From positions 42,140 to 106,139 of the forward strand of contig JAHFTQ010000008.1 in assembly GCA_023265455.1 (NCBI GenBank): a stretch of DNA of 64,000 bases, written 5' to 3'. Below the pieces are notes generated by a model. It ran no database searches and was not told the origin of the DNA. It worked only from the letters and a program-made list of their open reading frames with translations. Position numbers and translations under genes: made by a program. The DNA is from Parachlamydiales bacterium. Lineage in GTDB: Bacteria; Chlamydiota; Chlamydiia; Chlamydiales; Rhabdochlamydiaceae. Of the stretch, positions 17,375 through 26,362 are shown piece after piece; positions within the stretch are counted from its first letter, which is position 1, and the number at the start of each line of letters is the position of its first letter.

Positions 17375-18106
17375 CTATACATCCACTGGTTCGAACAGCA
17401 CTGAGCCAAAGGGGTTGTTTGTAAGATGGGCGCAGACGTCATTTCCAGGAATATGGGTCTTAAAATGTTTAAATAGATGCTCAAAATCGGTGATTTTTTT
17501 TGACTTCCACCAATTTAAATGAAACGATAGATAGACTTTGCACTGATTGTTGTCAGCAAAGTGGAGAATATCTTCCAAGATGTTTTCTTCTCCTCCTTCA
17601 ATATCACATTTAATGAAAGATATCCTGCGATGGCAAAGAGCTTCGCTGGCAAAAATAAAATCATGCAGAAATTGCTTAAATGTGAGGGATGTTACGATGT
17701 AGTCTTGTGTATGGGTAGCTCGAATTTTAATAGACGATATGGATTGATTTAGCTCTGTGCCTTGGGGCCCAAAAACGACACTTTGAGAGATATTCGATAG
17801 GGGATGCTCACAGATGGTGACATTGGGACAGTTCGAAGCCGCTAAATTTTGTCGGAGACACTCGACAGATTTGTAGTCGGGTTCAACGGCAATAACATGG
17901 TGAAAGTGATTAGACAGCCAAATGGCCGTTGTTCCAATCCATGCCCCGAGGTCGATGGCAATGGCTTCTGGGTCTTTAACCTTTTCAAAGACATCGAATG
18001 TTTCGTTTTCCCAGTCCTGAAAAACATGCTCAGTAAAATGATCCGTTGGGGGATCGAATCGCATAAACCGATAGGTCACGTTTTTTTTGTTAATAGAGAA
18101 CATCAT
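17375..18106 (-). CDS. FkbM-family SAM-dependent methyltransferase
   Basis: A 243-residue protein with a Rossmann methyltransferase core: AIDLGAWIGTTAIWLS (SAM loop), VIAVEPD, and FIKCDIEGGEENIL, the hallmark of FkbM methyltransferases, which methylate sugar or polyketide hydroxyls. The open frame reaches 18166, but those extra ~20 codons lie in a long palindrome. The ATG at 18106 has an AGAGGT ribosome site supplied by the palindrome end. Target unknown; no glycan cluster is adjacent. Confidence 0.86.
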   Translation of the reverse strand: MMFSINKKNVTYRFMRFDPPTDHFTEHVFQDWENETFDVFEKVKDPEAIAIDLGAWIGTTAIWLSNHFHHVIAVEPDYKSVECLRQNLAASNCPNVTICEHPLSNISQSVVFGPQGTELNQSISSIKIRATHTQDYIVTSLTFKQFLHDFIFASEALCHRRISFIKCDIEGGEENILEDILHFADNNQCKVYLSFHLNWWKSKKITDFEHLFKHFKTHIPGNDVCAHLTNNPFGSVLFEPVDV

Positions 18107-18108
18107 TA

Positions 18109-18275
18109 GACCTCTTTCAAAACTCAGGGTTTGTCGAATTTCTGGATTATTTTGGCCGATTTTCAATCCTTTTTGCAGGGGTCATATCACCTTCGGATAT
18201 TACCCCTGCAAAAAGAATTGAAAATCGGCTCAAAAGAACCAGAAATTCGACAGAACCTGAGTTTTGAAAGAGGTC
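18109..18275. repeat. 167-bp imperfect palindrome upstream of fkbM-like gene
   Basis: Ends GACCTCTTTCAAAACTCAG and CTGAGTTTTGAAAGAGGTC pair. Inner blocks GTCGAATTTCTGG, GCCGATTTTCAAT and TGCAGGGGT have complements in order, around a centre near 18192. Confidence 0.92.
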
Positions 18276-18276
18276 T

Positions 18277-18474
18277 TTAAACCTCAGCGACGAACAAATC
18301 ATCCAGCACAATCACGCGATCAAAATAGTGGCGCGCAATCAATGCGTCGCTCGCTCCTTCAGTGGTAATGAGGACTTTGTGCAGTGATTTCTTTTCTAGA
18401 TTGGGAAGTAGCATCCGTTTTCTTTCAAATTCTCCGATCACGGAAGCGTCTATTTTATCCTCTTGACCAGTTAC
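18277..18474 (-). pseudogene. C-terminal gene remnant, possibly ATPase-derived
   Basis: About 65 codons without a start, ending KVLITTEGASDALIARHYFD and a hydrophobic tail VIVLDDLFV. The ending resembles the C-termini of some AAA ATPases, but the match is weak and no catalytic part remains. Upstream the frame is closed by a stop at 18475-18477 next to a cluster of TTGACCAGTTA repeats. Confidence 0.4.
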
Positions 18475-18559
18475 TCATTGAAATAGCATTAACTGGTCAA
18501 AAACGCAATCGCAATTTTGACCAGTTAGCCATATAAAATGAGGTGTTTGGTCAAAATCT
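18463..18559. repeat. Alternating TTGACCAGTTA / TAACTGGTCAA arms
   Basis: Arms: TTGACCAGTTA at 18463-18473, TTAACTGGTCAAAA at 18489-18502, TTTTGACCAGTTA from 18515, and a partial TTTGGTCAAAAT at 18548-18559. The second arm can pair with either neighbour. Confidence 0.75.
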
Positions 18560-18606
18560 GCAGGTAGCAATTTTGTAACAGCCTGAACGTAAATAGATTG
18601 CAAAGG

Positions 18607-18801
18607 CTATGCACCAAAAACACCTAGAGCAAACGATCGGATTAAAGTTAAAAAGAATTTAACGAAATGCTGATGAAACAGCCCTGAGCTAATATAGTAA
18701 ACCATTCCGGCAAAAATCCCGCATGCCAAAAGTGCAGCAGTTATCGTATATTTTTTAATCTTTTTGCTTATCATTTCTATTAGTTCTTTGCTTTGATTCA
18801 T
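18607..18801 (-). CDS. Small membrane protein, hypothetical
   Basis: A 64-residue protein. Residues 1-18 are polar and charged; residues ~19-38 are a clear membrane helix (ITAALLACGIFAGMVYYI) and ~46-63 a second hydrophobic stretch. AAGGAT lies 8 nt before the ATG, which supports translation. No family recognised. Confidence 0.55.
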   Translation of the reverse strand: MNQSKELIEMISKKIKKYTITAALLACGIFAGMVYYISSGLFHQHFVKFFLTLIRSFALGVFGA

Positions 18802-18992
18802 GATTAATCCTTGATAATGTATATTTTAAAATAATAATATTGTATTCAAATTCCAGAATAAAATCAAGGTGAAGCTCATGCTCAAAAAACTATCCGTAGA
18901 ACGAGTCCGAGTAAAATTTTTATGCTTATGCAAAATTGACTTTTGTTACCAGGAGCCCCAGCCCTTTAAAGCTGGGGAAGAAGTCGAATTTA

Positions 18993-19511
18993 TTATGAGT
19001 TTTTTGATTCCTGATAGTGGATAGAAAGTGAAGGACAGAGCTTTGCGAAACTAAATTTTTGTTGATCTTTTCTTTCAACCTTCATTTCAACCCCCACGTA
19101 GTATATGCTTTCAGCTAACAGGACAGATGTTGGATCTTTAAGTTTGGAATTGATTTTTTGAACGATATTCTCTGCAAATTTCTTAAAGACAGTCTCTACT
19201 TTTTCGTTCTTAAACTCTTCAAGGTTATCTAATTTAAATTCCATATCACTTTTTTGGGAAAAAGAGACGTCGTAGTGCATAGTTACTTTTACTTGAATTG
19301 CTGAAATGACTTCCGTAACTGCCCGCTCTTTTTTCTCAGTACACTCCGCTTGGAGCATTCCTCCCCACCATGTGATATCGTTTACAAAGTTGGGATCACT
19401 TCTGACTTCTCTTTTTGCGGGTGGTCGTTCTGGAAGGAGTATTGTAGTAATGCCAGTCTTCTCCGCAAAATATTGCAGCTGTGCTACCAGATTCACGCCT
19501 TGAGTTGCCAT
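18993..19511 (-). CDS. Hypothetical 172-residue protein
   Basis: No family recognised. A soluble mixed alpha/beta protein starting MATQGVNLVAQLQYFAEKTG, with charged central helices (DNLEEFKNEKVETVFKKFAE). The frame extends to 19553, but an AGGAGG site 6 nt before the ATG at 19511 decides the start. Neighbours are a small membrane protein and an MFS transporter on the same strand, without evident operon linkage. Confidence 0.7.
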   Translation of the reverse strand: MATQGVNLVAQLQYFAEKTGITTILLPERPPAKREVRSDPNFVNDITWWGGMLQAECTEKKERAVTEVISAIQVKVTMHYDVSFSQKSDMEFKLDNLEEFKNEKVETVFKKFAENIVQKINSKLKDPTSVLLAESIYYVGVEMKVERKDQQKFSFAKLCPSLSIHYQESKNS

Positions 19512-19652
19512 AACATGCCTCCTATATTCTTGATACGATATCTCGTATGGCAAAATAGCCTACTCACTTCACCCATTTTCCTCCACACCAAAATAACTCC
19601 TCACCGCATTGGTATCAGTTTCATCAGCGTATCAAAGGTTCTGAATCACATC

Positions 19653-20930
19653 TTAGATATCGACGGTTTTTGGTTGCGCTACTTTGGCGAGGCTGAGGAG
19701 TGAAAGGGCGCAGCCGATCATGAGATAGAGGCTGGGCCAAACGGGACTTTGGAACTGGCCGATCACTTGGACCATGATGAAGGGGCCTACACCGCCGAAA
19801 ATCGCAATCGCGAAATTCATCGCTGTTGCAGTGCCACTGTAACGCACTTCGATGGGAAACAAAGAGCTCACAAGGACGGGAAGTACACTAAAATAAGAGG
19901 CGAGGAGAATGGCCAATATTCCTTGTGTAACAAACAAAAGCCAGTAGATCTTCCACCCCATGAGAAAGTAAATCGGCGATGCCAGAAAAAAAAGGATCCA
20001 AAGAGCCCACTTCGCAAAGCGGCGGATCCCGACATAGTCGGACAATCTACCTGCAAATAGCGTCGTCACGAGAAACAATACAACGGTGAAGAGCTGCAAT
20101 AGCGTAGATTGAAAATAGGGAAGATGAAGTACTGATGTGTAGTAGAAAGAAGAGTAGATCAGCACCAAGTTAAACCCGACCGTATCCATCACCATGAGAC
20201 CCATCCCAATGAAAATCATCTTCTTGTACTTATGGAATGTATTGAAAAGAGGTTCCTTGAGCAAGCATCCGTAATGTTTCGCTTCCTCAAAAAAGGGGGT
20301 TTCCCGCAAAAGACGACGGAGGAGTAGAACAACGATGCCAACCATTCCACTGAGGAAAAATGGAAGCCTCCATGCTCCTGCGCGCAGCTCTTCTGGGCTC
20401 ACTTCTGTATTGAATAAATGCACTTCAATCATCGCAAAGAAGATCCCAATAAAAATTCCGAAATACGCAAAGCTCCCGATGTAACCGAGCGTCTTTTTTT
20501 TCGCCGATTCGATAAGAAAAACCACTGCGCCAGGAAATTCTCCTCCCAAACTGATCCCTTGCAAAAGAAACATGAGAACAAAAAGAAACACCGCGGTGGG
20601 GCCAATATCTTTATAGGAAGGCAAGAGTGCAGCTAAAAAGAGTGGAATGATCATGAAGCAAATTGTTCGGACAAGCGCAAATTTCCTTCCTTTTTTATCG
20701 CCCATCGTTCCAAAGATAAATCCTCCGATCGGCCGCGCGATCGCGACGATGGCCATAAGCCCTGGATAGAGATAAGGGGATTTCCCCAAACTCTCTGGGA
20801 AAAAAAGGCTGATAAAAAAGGGTGCCATCATCCCGAACAAGATAAAATCGAACCACTCTAGCGAATTGCCAAGAATTGTCGCCAGAATGATAAACCGTTG
20901 TTTAGGAGTGGTCCGATTTGGAATGTTCAT
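19653..20930 (-). CDS. MFS transporter, metabolite:H+ symporter (ProP-like) family
   Basis: A 425-residue inner-membrane transporter with 12 predicted helices. NSLEWFDFILFG in helix 1 and ARPIGGFIFGTMGDKKGRK between helices 2 and 3 are the MHS-subfamily signatures, shared by proline/betaine and dicarboxylate symporters. Chlamydiae often use such carriers to take up host metabolites. The substrate cannot be told. Confidence 0.9.
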   Translation of the reverse strand: MNIPNRTTPKQRFIILATILGNSLEWFDFILFGMMAPFFISLFFPESLGKSPYLYPGLMAIVAIARPIGGFIFGTMGDKKGRKFALVRTICFMIIPLFLAALLPSYKDIGPTAVFLFVLMFLLQGISLGGEFPGAVVFLIESAKKKTLGYIGSFAYFGIFIGIFFAMIEVHLFNTEVSPEELRAGAWRLPFFLSGMVGIVVLLLRRLLRETPFFEEAKHYGCLLKEPLFNTFHKYKKMIFIGMGLMVMDTVGFNLVLIYSSFYYTSVLHLPYFQSTLLQLFTVVLFLVTTLFAGRLSDYVGIRRFAKWALWILFFLASPIYFLMGWKIYWLLFVTQGILAILLASYFSVLPVLVSSLFPIEVRYSGTATAMNFAIAIFGGVGPFIMVQVIGQFQSPVWPSLYLMIGCALSLLSLAKVAQPKTVDI

Positions 20931-21108
20931 ATTTTTATAGGTACTTCTCCGAGTGGAAAGTGCGTTCTTGAGCCAAGGAATCGATTTATTCTAGAAATTA
21001 TTTAAGAAAAGTACAACTGAAATACAGAAAAATTTTCAAAATTTACGTGTGGTATATGCCTGCTTGAAACTAAACAGTTATAAGGCTACCCTTTCTTGCG
21101 AGGTTAGG

Positions 21109-21819
21109 ATGGAAAAGATCACGGTTACGATCCTCTATGACAATTGTAAAGTCAGCGAGGACTTTCAGGAAGGATGGGGATTTTCTGCTCTTATAGAAAT
21201 AGGCCATCGCAAGATACTTTTTGACACGGGCAATGATAGAGATTCTTTTTTCTTTAATTTGGAAAAATTAGGCATCGATTGTGGAGAAATAACAGATGTT
21301 GTTTTTTCTCATAAACATGGTGATCATGTTGCGGGGTGCAAAGAGATTTTAGGAAAGATGCGAGACGATTGTAGAGTCTATCTTCCTAAGGGTTTTCCAT
21401 CCAAGTGGGTGCCCAAAAATTTACAAATTCACAAAGTCTCAGATTTTCAAGAAATAGAACAAAATGTGTTTTCCATGGTGTTAAAAGGAGGGGTTTTTCT
21501 ACATGAGCAATCACTGATTCTTCAGACAGAGAAGGGTCTTATCGTTATTACAGGTTGTGCTCATCCTGGAATCACAAAGATCCTCGAGTCGGCCCAAAAA
21601 AGACTAAAGGCACCTCTTTACTTAGCACTGGGAGGGTTCCATTTATTCCGCAAGAGCTCTCATGCGATTGAAGAAATAGTGCATCAATTTCAATCCCTTG
21701 GAGTGAATAGGGTAGCTCCTTGCCATTGTTCTGGAGAGGTTGCCATCAGAAAATTTCAAGAAGCTTACCAGCAAGGCTTTTATAAAGTTGGAACCGGTTT
21801 AGTCTTAACACTTTCTTAG
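21109..21819 (+). CDS. Metallo-beta-lactamase-fold hydrolase
   Basis: A 236-residue MBL-fold protein. FSHKHGDHVAG is the HxHxDH metal site (with K in the variable position), GCAHPG the next histidine, and APCHCSG the final ligand. This resembles the group annotated as 7,8-dihydropterin-6-methyl phosphate synthase-like hydrolases. The ATG at 21109 (MEKITVTILYDN) is taken because the conserved fold begins there; the open frame starts at 21049. Confidence 0.85.
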   Translation: MEKITVTILYDNCKVSEDFQEGWGFSALIEIGHRKILFDTGNDRDSFFFNLEKLGIDCGEITDVVFSHKHGDHVAGCKEILGKMRDDCRVYLPKGFPSKWVPKNLQIHKVSDFQEIEQNVFSMVLKGGVFLHEQSLILQTEKGLIVITGCAHPGITKILESAQKRLKAPLYLALGGFHLFRKSSHAIEEIVHQFQSLGVNRVAPCHCSGEVAIRKFQEAYQQGFYKVGTGLVLTLS

Positions 21820-21920
21820 TAAAACAGCAGAAATGACTCCATAAGCAATTCATAAATTGAAGCATATGTATTAAGTCTCTAATTTGATATTATTTGTATT
21901 AAATAATTTATTGAGGAATT

Positions 21921-23066
21921 ATGGTTGTTGAAGTATGCGATTCAAATGAACTTGCTTGTAAAGCAATATGGCCTTCAACTCTACAGGTTGCTTGGGATCA
22001 GTTACAGCTTTCAGGGGAGCAAATACGGCAGCTGCAAAAAGTCATCGAAGCTACCTATGTCGAGTTAGGACGCTCGGGTCAGATGGCTAAGAAGGGGGTA
22101 TTTTCTCATAACGGAGCTACAGTCCCTCTTCCTCGAACGATTGTTTTTCTAGAAAGCGGAGAGGCTCTCATTTCCCTTAAAGATCTGCCTTTGATAGGCA
22201 AAGGAGGGGAAAGGGTTGTAAAGCCTGTCTACGGAGCCGTTTCAGGGAAAATGCTAGCGAAAAAATGTGTGCAAGACGGTAGCCCAGAATTAAGAATCCT
22301 TCAACACTTTTACAAGCATCCTCAACTAGGTATTGTTAAAACGGTAGGATTTTATGGACACAATGTTGTGCAAGAAAAATATAGCGGAAATCTTCATCAG
22401 CTCATGACTTCGCAAAGGCTGCTTTCTTCTCAGACAAAAATAAACCTCTGCTACCAACTATTACACGGATTGACAGCTTTGCATAGCCTTCCACTGAGTA
22501 GTAGTCCCCACAATGGTCTCTTCCATAACGATATTTCCACAGCCAATATCTTGTTTAAAGAAGGTGATCAGATCGAGGTTGTCATTGATGACTTTGGTCA
22601 AGCAGGAAAGCTGGGCGTTCCTGATGGTAAGGATTGGTATTTTTCACCAGAAGTCGCTGCTTTAAAAAAGCAACTGGCAGAAGGTGTTGTCTACTCACCA
22701 CAGCAATTGAAAGATTTTAATGTAACCAATGGCCGACAAAGGGATGTTTGGGCTATGGGGCTTGTCTTAGCAGATATTATGAAATCGGGGATTGTTTCTC
22801 GAAAGGGAGATTGTGTGGGATTAACGTGTGTGAGCAATCTTGTCAAAAAAGGAGCTGAGGGTATTCACGCTCTTCCCACTAAACTCAAACAAGAACAAAT
22901 TGATCGAGAAATCCAATCAATTCAGAATTCTTTGCCTAATACTTCCTCTGGAGAAAAGAAAACCTGGAAAATGATCAATCAAATGTTACAGATAAACCCT
23001 ACTCACCGCATATCTTCGAAAGAGGCTCAAGAGATGATCAAGGCCATAGGCTGTTCTAAAAATTGA
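21921..23066 (+). CDS. Protein-kinase-like protein
   Basis: 381 residues with a eukaryotic-type kinase fold. A GKGGERVVK-like ATP loop at ~93-101, K114/K115 as candidate ATP lysine, HND (residues 202-204, in place of HRD) with N209 in ANILF, DFG at 224-226, SPE at 244-246 and RDVWAMG following. All catalytic residues appear to be present. There is no membrane segment or PASTA domain, so it differs from the conserved chlamydial Pkn1/PknD and could be a host-directed effector. GAGGA precedes the ATG. It stands alone on the plus strand. Confidence 0.85.
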   Translation: MVVEVCDSNELACKAIWPSTLQVAWDQLQLSGEQIRQLQKVIEATYVELGRSGQMAKKGVFSHNGATVPLPRTIVFLESGEALISLKDLPLIGKGGERVVKPVYGAVSGKMLAKKCVQDGSPELRILQHFYKHPQLGIVKTVGFYGHNVVQEKYSGNLHQLMTSQRLLSSQTKINLCYQLLHGLTALHSLPLSSSPHNGLFHNDISTANILFKEGDQIEVVIDDFGQAGKLGVPDGKDWYFSPEVAALKKQLAEGVVYSPQQLKDFNVTNGRQRDVWAMGLVLADIMKSGIVSRKGDCVGLTCVSNLVKKGAEGIHALPTKLKQEQIDREIQSIQNSLPNTSSGEKKTWKMINQMLQINPTHRISSKEAQEMIKAIGCSKN

Positions 23067-23107
23067 CCTGGCTGTGATACGATCTTTTCAAAGCTTAAGA
23101 GGTGTGT

Positions 23108-23677
23108 ATGAAAAATATCGTTGGAGTGGTTCTTTTTATGATTTCGATTTTGTCAGCAGAGGGCGCTGAGCCTTTTTTTCAAGCTAGCCAAGCGCAGCCC
23201 TATCACATATCGGTGGGAGCTGTTCTTTTTGATCAAGAGGGCCGGGTTGCGTGCCATCATTTCAAGGAAATTTTGGGTCACAAAGACATTTACATCTTGA
23301 TGAGAGAAAGTATGGAAAATGAGGAGACGCCTTTCATGACTTTGCACCGGGGTCTCAAAGAGGAGTTTGGGGCAACAGCTAAGCCTGTGGCTTTTTTAGG
23401 ATGTTTGTCTGGATATCTTCCCGATCCCCGCCTTTCTTTTGAAAAGACAACTCTTTATGTGGCTTGCCAGTTGATCGATTGGAATCCCGAAGATAGGAAT
23501 CTTGAAGATCCGGAAGCGGGAAGTACAATTGAATGGCTTGAGCCAGAGGTCTTGATTTCATTAATGAAAAAGCAAGGAATCCGCTTTCAACATCGGGTGG
23601 ATGCAGATGAGTCAGAGATGATTAAGCGAGCCTTGGCATATATTCACTTGAGTTTCCCAAATGAAGTGGTAAAATAG
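23108..23677 (+). CDS. Nudix-domain protein with signal peptide
   Basis: A 189-residue protein. The N-terminus MKNIVGVVLFMISILSAEG is signal-peptide-like. Residues ~35-160 have a Nudix fold (HISVGAVLFDQEGRV). The Nudix box is degenerate: HRGLKEEFGA keeps EE and G but has RG for RE and lacks the usual leading G. Hydrolytic activity is therefore uncertain. It is 8 nt upstream of the Gfo/Idh gene, likely one operon. The start at 23108 follows AGAGGT. Confidence 0.75.
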   Translation: MKNIVGVVLFMISILSAEGAEPFFQASQAQPYHISVGAVLFDQEGRVACHHFKEILGHKDIYILMRESMENEETPFMTLHRGLKEEFGATAKPVAFLGCLSGYLPDPRLSFEKTTLYVACQLIDWNPEDRNLEDPEAGSTIEWLEPEVLISLMKKQGIRFQHRVDADESEMIKRALAYIHLSFPNEVVK

Positions 23678-23685
23678 GTGTTCAT

Positions 23686-24780
23686 ATGAAGTTAATTTTA
23701 TTATTTGTTATAGCAACACTGCACTTATCCGCTGCTCTTACGTGCGTTAGAATCGGTGAGGGAGCTGTGGCTCCTTTGCATCAGCAAAAACTGCTTCAGC
23801 ATGGTGTAACAACTGTGGGAGTTATTGAGAGCGATCTTAAGAAAAAAGAAGGTGTTCTTACAAAAGAACTCAAATGGTTTGAATCGTATGAGGAGGCTGG
23901 CTTTGTAAAGCCCCTTTTTTGGGACATTTGCACACCTCCGGATCAACACCTTAGCACGATTAAAAAAATTATTCGAGTTGATCCCAAGGCTCAGATCATT
24001 GTTGAAAAACCGATTTGCATGTCATATGAAATCGGTGAGCTACAAGAGCTTTTAAAAACCTTTCAAGGCAAAATCGTTGTCAATGAAAACTATCTGAGTT
24101 CGGATGTCACTGAAACCGTCAGAAAAATAGCGTTTGAGGAGCTCAAGATCAAGCCCTCACGCATTGTTATTGAAATGGACAAAAACCGAACTCAAGATTT
24201 TATGAAAGGGCGGTATGTTGATCCTGAAGGGGCGTTCAAATATGAAGGAACGCATATTGTGACCATTTTGCAATCAATTTTAGATCCCTTGCAGCTTGAG
24301 CTTCCCCCTCAACCTCAGGCTCTAGCTTATGAAGACCTCTCTCCCTCTTTTCCCCTCCAAGGATCTGCAGATATTATCTTTCGGATTGAAGATCTTGAAA
24401 TTAATCTTTATTCTTCTATGAAAGGAACAATCAAAAATCGCTTTCCTTCTTACATGAGAACAGTCATTAAAGACCATGAAACAGCGCTTCGCTATCGCGT
24501 TCTTGCTATTGAAGGGCTTTCTCAAGAAGGCACTCTCACCACCATCGTGGGTTTTTATGAACCATTGGAAAATCATCCTCGGAGTATCGGCGAAGTGGTC
24601 ATGCTCGTGAATGGAGTTTTTTACAAATCCTTAGGTACAGTTTCAGATGACACAATGGGTAAACATCTCGGCAAAGCGGTTGATTATTTCAGTGGAAAAA
24701 CTGAGCAAAATCCCTGTCCGCCCGAAACAGGAATTGCCATCGTTCAAATTCTTGATCAAGTTCTTCCTAAAAGCGATTGA
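23686..24780 (+). CDS. Gfo/Idh/MocA-like oxidoreductase with leader
   Basis: 364 residues. A hydrophobic leader MKLILLFVIATLHLSA precedes a Rossmann start with a GEGA-type loop. IVEKPICMS is the EKP motif of the family's catalytic/nicotinamide region, and the C-terminal half matches the sugar-binding alpha/beta domain. These enzymes oxidise or reduce sugars and their derivatives with NAD(P). Export signal plus cofactor dependence is odd. The 3' end overlaps the convergent hipA by 25 nt. Confidence 0.72.
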   Translation: MKLILLFVIATLHLSAALTCVRIGEGAVAPLHQQKLLQHGVTTVGVIESDLKKKEGVLTKELKWFESYEEAGFVKPLFWDICTPPDQHLSTIKKIIRVDPKAQIIVEKPICMSYEIGELQELLKTFQGKIVVNENYLSSDVTETVRKIAFEELKIKPSRIVIEMDKNRTQDFMKGRYVDPEGAFKYEGTHIVTILQSILDPLQLELPPQPQALAYEDLSPSFPLQGSADIIFRIEDLEINLYSSMKGTIKNRFPSYMRTVIKDHETALRYRVLAIEGLSQEGTLTTIVGFYEPLENHPRSIGEVVMLVNGVFYKSLGTVSDDTMGKHLGKAVDYFSGKTEQNPCPPETGIAIVQILDQVLPKSD

Positions 24781-26015
24781 TGGAAATCTTCATGTTCAAA
24801 AGCGGAGGCCATGCGGTCAATTTCTGCTTTTTTTATCTTAAGTTTTGTGGCTGTTTTTCTCCATAGGGCTACAGCGGTGCCAACTTCAGTGGCGATTTTT
24901 TTTGCTGGGCGATTTTCAAGGCCAAAATAGGGAGCCACGCTGAGGGCTAACTCCAAAGAGGCACTGGGATCTATGAGATCGATCGCTGTGGATAAAATTC
25001 TTGGTTTAATATCCACTGGTGTGGGGTTCAGGTCATAGGCTGGAGCTAGGCGCCAACCAGAAGAGCCCGAGTAAAGAAATGCATGGTTGCGGAGATGGTC
25101 ATCCACATTGGAAATGAGAACATTGAAGACCATACGGCGCCATAGAGCTTTAAGATCTTCTTGAGGGGAGGGGCTCATTTGTCGAATGGCATCGGCAATT
25201 TCGAGGTAGCTATGTGTTTCATTGTCTTTTGCACTGAGGGCGCTCATAGCAGAAAGAAAAGGGATGCGGCTATTTTTTTTCCTGTCGAATCTGCGGGATA
25301 AAAGGATTCGCTTGCGACCCACGCTTTCAAGACGCCATTCGGGGACATCAATTCCCGCTTGGCTCGCAAGGGTCAGAGCAACGGCTTCCCACCCAATGAC
25401 GTCGATTTCGTCATCTTTGCCAGGAAATTTTGCAATGGCTAAATGGCCATCTTTATCTTTGACGGAGGCTTTGGGTCTTGCCCCTCCTAATGAAGATCCG
25501 GGCGCCAGTAATAATCGGAGGTCTTCTTCGGTATCCGATTCTTGTAAGACGTGGGTTGCGGCGGTGAGTAATTTTCCAACACTCACTAAGGGGGGGATAG
25601 GATTTTTGCCATAGGTGGTTAGAAAGGGGCCCTGCTCTTCTTTTTTAAAGCGGAGAGCGCCTTGTCTGGCTTCATCATCCACCATCAGTAAAAAATCTAC
25701 TTCTGTTAAAGCGCGAGGTTTTCGTTTTTCTCTCTGGGCATTTTTTCTTTCAGAGCGCCGCATGAGTAAGCGGCCCCAACGGTCAGGTGCAGAATCATCA
25801 ATTGCTCCAAAAAGAGGCTTATCTGATGAAGTGTGAAAAGCTCCCGTGACTAATTTTAAGGCAGGATCCAAGGTAAACCGTTTGGGATGGTTTAACCAAC
25901 TACGATCGTATTCAAAGGAGAGGCTTTCTCGTTCATTGCGAGAGTGAGCCCAAAGTTGGCCCACTTTGATCGGCATGCCTTCGAGATCAAGATAAACTAA
26001 GATAGTTTGTTCCAT
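24756..26015 (-). CDS. hipA: HipA-like serine/threonine kinase toxin
   Basis: A 419-residue protein of HipA length. The N-terminal HipA_N-like domain is followed by PDRWGRLLM, SSLGGARPKASV (P-loop-like), LAIAKFPGKDD (ATP lysine), and the catalytic region VFNVLISNVDDHLRNHAF (HipA N-x-DxHxxN) with LAPAYDLNP (DFD equivalent). HipA-type kinases phosphorylate translation factors such as glutamyl-tRNA synthetase and induce dormancy. It overlaps the HipB-like gene by 19 nt. Confidence 0.92.
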   Translation of the reverse strand: MEQTILVYLDLEGMPIKVGQLWAHSRNERESLSFEYDRSWLNHPKRFTLDPALKLVTGAFHTSSDKPLFGAIDDSAPDRWGRLLMRRSERKNAQREKRKPRALTEVDFLLMVDDEARQGALRFKKEEQGPFLTTYGKNPIPPLVSVGKLLTAATHVLQESDTEEDLRLLLAPGSSLGGARPKASVKDKDGHLAIAKFPGKDDEIDVIGWEAVALTLASQAGIDVPEWRLESVGRKRILLSRRFDRKKNSRIPFLSAMSALSAKDNETHSYLEIADAIRQMSPSPQEDLKALWRRMVFNVLISNVDDHLRNHAFLYSGSSGWRLAPAYDLNPTPVDIKPRILSTAIDLIDPSASLELALSVAPYFGLENRPAKKIATEVGTAVALWRKTATKLKIKKAEIDRMASAFEHEDFHQSLLGRT

Positions 26016-26320
26016 TTAGGTAATCTAATCCGTTTGGGTAGTTTTTCAGCTTCTAGGTCTAAACCCAGTTCATCGAATTTGGGGTCGGCTAATTCGGCCA
26101 GCGGTTGGATGAGTCCTAAGACAAATAAAATTCTAGCGTAGGCTCCTAGGGAAACGCCTTCGTCACCTTTTTCAATTTTGGTTAGAGTAGCGCGGCTAAT
26201 GGAGGCTCTTTCTGCGGCAAGACGCATAGGGATGCGACGTCTTTTTCTGGCATCGCGGAGATTAAGGCCTAGCCTCTTGAGAGCTCTTCTAACGGGAATG
26301 GGGGTGTTTCTAATGTCCAT
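25997..26320 (-). CDS. hipB: HipB-like XRE-family antitoxin
   Basis: A 107-residue protein with an XRE helix-turn-helix (LRDARKRRRIPMRLAAERASISRATLTKIEKG) and an extended C-terminus. It is upstream of and overlaps hipA, as in HipBA operons, and should repress the operon and neutralise HipA. A palindrome ATAAG-G-CTTAT at 26334-26344, 14 nt before the start, may be its operator. Confidence 0.88.
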   Translation of the reverse strand: MDIRNTPIPVRRALKRLGLNLRDARKRRRIPMRLAAERASISRATLTKIEKGDEGVSLGAYARILFVLGLIQPLAELADPKFDELGLDLEAEKLPKRIRLPKWNKLS

Positions 26321-26333
26321 GATATCAGTCCCT

Positions 26334-26344
26334 ATAAGGCTTAT
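26334..26344. promoter_or_regulatory. Possible HipB operator
   Basis: Short perfect palindrome ATAAG-G-CTTAT between the methyltransferase stop and the hipB start. Support is positional only. Confidence 0.35.
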
Positions 26345-26362
26345 GGTATAGGATTAGAGACA

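Noticed and set aside
18951..18980. Terminator at the CCCCAGC/GCTGGGG hairpin
   Set aside because: No T-run follows on either strand; kept only as a possible stem.
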